Below, piece after piece: positions 60,724-64,000 of a DNA stretch of 64,000 nucleotides. The DNA lies in contig NZ_JBHSEF010000026.1 of NCBI RefSeq assembly GCF_042649045.1, positions 341,526-405,525 on the forward strand, given 5' to 3'. The DNA comes from Chryseomicrobium palamuruense. GTDB taxonomy: Bacteria > Bacillota > Bacilli > Bacillales_A > Planococcaceae. Position 1 is the stretch's first letter; the number at the start of each line of letters is the position of its first letter. The notes under the pieces were generated by a model. That model had not been told where the DNA came from, made no database searches, and saw nothing but the letters and a program-made list of their open reading frames with translations. The translations under genes and the position numbers were made by a program.

Positions 60724-61647
60724 CTACTGTAAGAAGTCGTGAATGGCGGTGCGAGCTGCTTCTTGATCGAGCTCAATCACACTGCCAGCATGGTTATAGG
60801 AATTGTACCAGTACGCCCCTTCTTGAGGGATTGTTAGACGCTCAGTCTCGACTTTCCCACCCAGTATGGCATCGATCAAGTAACGTACTTTTTCTGATGC
60901 CCCCACATCGGTCTGGACATATCCATTGAGTGCCCCTGCAAATTTCGGGAGGCGGTGGAAGTTCATTGGGTTTGTCAGTTCATTCCCGAGTGCTTCAATA
61001 ACGAGCTGTTGGCGGCCCACACGACCGAAATCCCCTTCTTCATCGGCACGGAATCGTGCATAGCCGAGAAGTTCTTTTCCATTCAGACGGTGTACGCCTT
61101 TTGTAAGGCTGACACCAATTTTTTCAGACATGTCTTTTTCTACATCGACTTCAATGCCATCTGGTGCGATGACATCCACCATCGTTTCAAAACTAGTAAA
61201 ATCGATAAGTGCGTAGTGGTGAATCGGGACATCAAACATCTCTTCAACCGTTTGTTTCGTCAGTTCCGCACCACCAAGGTAATAGGCAGTGTTTAATTTA
61301 TAGGACTGGTACCCCGGAATCGTTGCATATATATCTCGCATCAAGGAGATGAGTCGTACATCATTCGTATCCGGATCCCATGACGCAATCATCATTGTAT
61401 CCGTTCGAGACTGTTCTTCGCCTCGACTATCTACACCGAGTAACAAGACATTCATTCTCCCTGATTCGTATGGTGTTCCGTTAAAAGGCTCTCTGGCCGC
61501 TTCATTATCTGCGAGTTGTAGACCTTGCCAAAACGTAAAGATCCCGTAAGCAATCAATAGTACGACGAGTAAGAGACCCACTTTGAAGAATGCTTTAACT
61601 GGTGACCTTCTCTTTCGGCGTCTTCGTAATTCTGTGCGTTGTTCCAT
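60724..61647 (-). CDS. LytR-CpsA-Psr (LCP) family cell-wall ligase
   Basis: 307 residues: basic cytoplasmic N-terminus (RRRRKRR), one membrane helix (about 21-43), then the extracytoplasmic LCP domain with VLLLGVDSRGEEQSRTDTMM, SLMRDIYATIPGYQSYKLNTA and GYARFRADEEGDFGRVGRQQ (substrate-phosphate-binding Asp and Arg). The family attaches wall teichoic acids or other glycopolymers to peptidoglycan. AAAGGGG precedes ATG 61647; the frame opens at 61686 without an RBS. Divergent from msrA. Confidence 0.88.
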   Translation of the reverse strand: MEQRTELRRRRKRRSPVKAFFKVGLLLVVLLIAYGIFTFWQGLQLADNEAAREPFNGTPYESGRMNVLLLGVDSRGEEQSRTDTMMIASWDPDTNDVRLISLMRDIYATIPGYQSYKLNTAYYLGGAELTKQTVEEMFDVPIHHYALIDFTSFETMVDVIAPDGIEVDVEKDMSEKIGVSLTKGVHRLNGKELLGYARFRADEEGDFGRVGRQQLVIEALGNELTNPMNFHRLPKFAGALNGYVQTDVGASEKVRYLIDAILGGKVETERLTIPQEGAYWYNSYNHAGSVIELDQEAARTAIHDFLQ

Positions 61648-61756
61648 AGACTTACCCCTTTCTATTCTTATCATAACGTAAAACAAGCGTTGGTAGTTTC
61701 ATACTTTTGCAAGAAGTGATAAAATCTTTGAAGCAAAACATTTAGGAGGTAGACAA

Positions 61757-62272
61757 ATGGAAAAAGCAACATTTGCTGGTGGCTGTTTCTGGTGCATGGT
61801 CAAACCGTTTGATTCGTACGACGGTATTCATAAAGTGACGTCAGGATATATGGGTGGTCATGTGGATAACCCTACGTATGAGCAAGTGAAGACAGGAACG
61901 ACGGGACATCTAGAAGTCGTGGAAATTGAATTTGACCCAACTCTCTTCCCGTATGAGCAGCTGCTCGAGATTTACTGGCAGCAAATTGACCCAACAGATG
62001 ATGAGGGTCAGTTCCAAGACCGTGGGGATCAGTACCGTACGGCGATTTTCTATTATACAGAGGAACAGGAAGAAACAGCGCTTGCCGCAAAAAACGAATT
62101 GGCATCCAGTGGGAAGTTCTCACAACCTATCGTCACACGCATCCTCCCTGCCTCTACATTCTACACAGCAGAAGAGTATCACCAAGACTTTTACAAAAAA
62201 GAGCCCGAATATTACAAGAAAGACCGAGAAGCATCGGGACGTGATGAATTTATTGAGTCGAACTGGAAGTGA
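61757..62272 (+). CDS. msrA: Peptide methionine (S)-S-oxide reductase MsrA
   Basis: 171 residues: active-site AGGCFWCMVKPF near residue 8, YMGGHVDNPTYEQVKTGTTG and the block YHQDFYKK. The GCFW motif is followed by Cys-Met, a variant known among Firmicutes MsrA. No MsrB domain or gene is attached here. RBS AGGAGG, 9 nt before the ATG. Confidence 0.93.
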   Translation: MEKATFAGGCFWCMVKPFDSYDGIHKVTSGYMGGHVDNPTYEQVKTGTTGHLEVVEIEFDPTLFPYEQLLEIYWQQIDPTDDEGQFQDRGDQYRTAIFYYTEEQEETALAAKNELASSGKFSQPIVTRILPASTFYTAEEYHQDFYKKEPEYYKKDREASGRDEFIESNWK

Positions 62273-62287
62273 CTTTTTACACATTCA

Positions 62288-62296
62288 TGGTATAAT
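62288..62296 (+). promoter_or_regulatory. Extended -10 promoter of the ABC-F gene
   Basis: TGGTATAAT, a perfect extended -10 box, 16 nt after the msrA stop and 31 nt before the ABC-F start; the -35 region is poor. Confidence 0.65.
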
Positions 62297-62326
62297 GAAA
62301 TGATTGTGTGTTAAGGAGGAAATTAA

Positions 62327-63931
62327 ATGATTCAAGTAAGTGAAGTTAGTTTACGTTTTGGTGACCGTAAACTATTTGAAGATGTAAATATTAAATTTAC
62401 TGCAGGTAACTGTTACGGGTTAATCGGAGCCAATGGTGCCGGAAAATCAACATTTATTAAAATATTGTCAGGTGATCTAGAACCTCAAGAAGGTCATGTT
62501 TCTTTGGGAACAGACGAGCGTCTTGCTGTTTTGAAGCAGGATCACTTCGCCTATGAAGAACATCAAGTCATTGAAACAGTCATGATGGGTCATAAACGAT
62601 TGTATGAAGTGATGAATGAAAAGAACGCTATCTACATGAAAGAAGATTTTTCTGATGAAGACGGCATGCGTGCTGCTGAACTTGAAGGCGAATTTGCGGA
62701 CATGAACGGATGGGAAGCTGAGTCAGAAGCAGCTATCCTCCTACAAGGTCTTGGAATTGCTGAAGAGCTCCACACGAAAAAAATGAGTGAATTGAACGGG
62801 TCAGACAAAGTGAAAGTACTCCTTGCACAAGCCTTGTTCGGTAAGCCAGATGTTCTTTTACTAGATGAGCCGACCAACCACTTGGACCTAAAAGCGATTC
62901 AGTGGCTAGAAGAATTCTTAATCAACTTTGAAAACACCGTTATTGTGGTCTCTCACGACCGTCACTTCTTAAATAAAGTATGTACACATATTGCCGACCT
63001 CGACTTTGGAAAGATACAAGTTTATGTCGGGAACTATGACTTCTGGTATGAATCAAGTCAACTTGCACTGAAGATGGCACAAGATCAGAACAAGAAAAAA
63101 GAAGAGAAAATTAAAGAGCTTCAAGCTTTCGTAGCCCGTTTTAGTGCAAATGCTTCGAAATCTAAGCAAGCGACGTCACGTAAAAAGACACTCGAAAAGA
63201 TTGAGCTGGATGATATTCGTCCATCTTCTCGTAAATATCCATACGTCAACTTCTCGATGAAACGAGAAATAGGAAATGACGTTCTTCAAGTACAAGGCCT
63301 AACCTATGAACAAGAAGGTCATACATTACTAAAAGATGCTCATTTCATGTTGAACAAAGATGACAAGATCATTTTACTTGGAGATGAACTTGCGAAATCT
63401 GCCCTTCTTCGTATTTTAGCTGAAGAAGAAGAGCCGACATCAGGAACAGTTCGTTGGGGTGTAACGACGACACGTGCCTATTTCCCAATAGACAATCAGC
63501 GTTATTTTGAAGGTAGTGAGACATCACTAGTCGACTGGTTACGTCAATATTCACCAGATGATGAGAGTGAAACGTTCTTACGTGGATTCTTAGGACGTAT
63601 GCTGTTCTCAGGAGAAGAAGTGAAGAAGAAACCTTCTGTTCTTTCCGGTGGAGAGAAAGTACGTTGTATGCTATCAAAAATGATGCTTTCAGAGTCAAAT
63701 GTGTTGTTATTCGACGAACCAACAAACCACTTAGACCTTGAATCGATCCAAGCATTAAACAACGGATTGATTACCTTTAAAGGCGCGATGATCTTCACAT
63801 CTCATGACCATCAGTTCATCGAAACGATTGCGAACCGTGTCATCGAAATCCTTCCAGATGGATCTATTCTGGATAAACAACTTTCTTATGACGAATATCT
63901 TGAGTGGCGTGACAAACAGCCCGTTTCTTAA
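62327..63931 (+). CDS. ABC-F family ATPase (YkpA/YbiT type) with degenerate second P-loop
   Basis: 534 residues, two ABC domains joined by a charged linker with KSKQATSRKK, no membrane part; ABC-F proteins act on the ribosome. Domain 1: Walker A GANGAGKST, Walker B LLLDEPTNHLD; its signature is NGSD rather than SGGQ. Domain 2: the Walker A position reads LGDELAKSALL, which departs from GxxxxGK(S/T), while signature LSGGEKVR and Walker B LFDEPTNHLD are normal. Length and layout match B. subtilis YkpA. RBS AAGGAGG. Unlikely to be an antibiotic-resistance ABC-F, but this is by group only. Confidence 0.87.
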   Translation: MIQVSEVSLRFGDRKLFEDVNIKFTAGNCYGLIGANGAGKSTFIKILSGDLEPQEGHVSLGTDERLAVLKQDHFAYEEHQVIETVMMGHKRLYEVMNEKNAIYMKEDFSDEDGMRAAELEGEFADMNGWEAESEAAILLQGLGIAEELHTKKMSELNGSDKVKVLLAQALFGKPDVLLLDEPTNHLDLKAIQWLEEFLINFENTVIVVSHDRHFLNKVCTHIADLDFGKIQVYVGNYDFWYESSQLALKMAQDQNKKKEEKIKELQAFVARFSANASKSKQATSRKKTLEKIELDDIRPSSRKYPYVNFSMKREIGNDVLQVQGLTYEQEGHTLLKDAHFMLNKDDKIILLGDELAKSALLRILAEEEEPTSGTVRWGVTTTRAYFPIDNQRYFEGSETSLVDWLRQYSPDDESETFLRGFLGRMLFSGEEVKKKPSVLSGGEKVRCMLSKMMLSESNVLLFDEPTNHLDLESIQALNNGLITFKGAMIFTSHDHQFIETIANRVIEILPDGSILDKQLSYDEYLEWRDKQPVS

Positions 63932-63936
63932 ATCAT

Positions 63937-63980
63937 AACCACCAGTAGAACTGGTGGTTTGCTCTGCGCCTATAAGGCGC
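63937..63980. other. Pair of adjacent hairpins at the right edge
   Basis: 10-bp perfect hairpin (63937-63946 with 63950-63959, 3-nt loop) followed by a GCGCC/GGCGC hairpin (63966-63970 with 63976-63980) and TTTT. The first may end ABC-F transcription. CCAGTA in the first and TACTGG at 63984-63989 could pair alternatively. The window ends before the full extent can be seen. Confidence 0.55.
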
Positions 63981-64000
63981 TTTTACTGGCCATGTCTGAA

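Overview
The window looks like a chromosomal segment of a low-to-moderate GC Gram-positive bacterium of the order Bacillales, most likely the Planococcaceae or a close relative. This is inferred from gene order shared with Bacillus subtilis (bkd operon; yqjC-D-E, polY, rnz, proC, yqjP-Q; ccdA-ccdC-yneK; citB-yneP-Q-R-plsY-parE-parC), strong AAGGAGG ribosome sites, Prli42 and many short terminators; the species cannot be fixed from this sequence alone. No rRNA, tRNA, CRISPR array or recognisable transposase gene was seen.

1-18 kb is a core metabolic block. It holds the tail of butyrate kinase and the branched-chain 2-oxoacid dehydrogenase genes (lpdV, bkdAA, bkdAB, bkdB), then the propionate route from those amino acids to succinyl-CoA (mutA, mutB, meaB, mce, a carboxyltransferase). 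BrxB, the 31-residue Prli42, a YqjE-type peptidase, DNA polymerase IV, RNase Z, proC, a metallo-beta-lactamase-fold protein and an SDR follow. 18-24.4 kb has an acetate-type symporter with its DUF485 partner, an AT-rich DMT exporter and argGH behind an ArgR-like leader.

24.4-34.15 kb is an accessory island, visibly AT-richer and with different codon use. It holds a putative PD-(D/E)XK nuclease, a frameshifted C-terminal remnant of a type I restriction HsdR beside a GC-rich palindromic element, a toxin-antitoxin pair (HTH antitoxin plus TumE/DUF6516-like toxin), small unknown genes and a 1253-residue protein. That protein has a nuclease-like N-terminus, a central region without a P-loop and a long helical C-terminus. 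A dispersed hairpin repeat (four clear copies, one diverged) punctuates the island; three same-orientation copies bracket the toxin-antitoxin pair and the 1253-residue gene. I regard this repeat-bracketed module and its large gene as the best candidate for an undescribed (probably anti-phage) system.

34.2-54.4 kb returns to core genes: LexA-controlled uvrX, a heterodimeric ABC exporter, ccdA/thioredoxin/ccdC, DUF1659-DUF2922-YvrJ, a Sco protein, a transglycosylase, pncA, aconitase, yneP/Q/R, plsY and topoisomerase IV. 54.5-64 kb has a permease pair of the YcgR/YcgQ type with a highly structured 100-nt element between its genes, an aminoglycoside-kinase-like gene translationally coupled to metA behind a SAM-I riboswitch, an LCP/AI-2E/Spo0M-like operon, msrA and an ABC-F protein.
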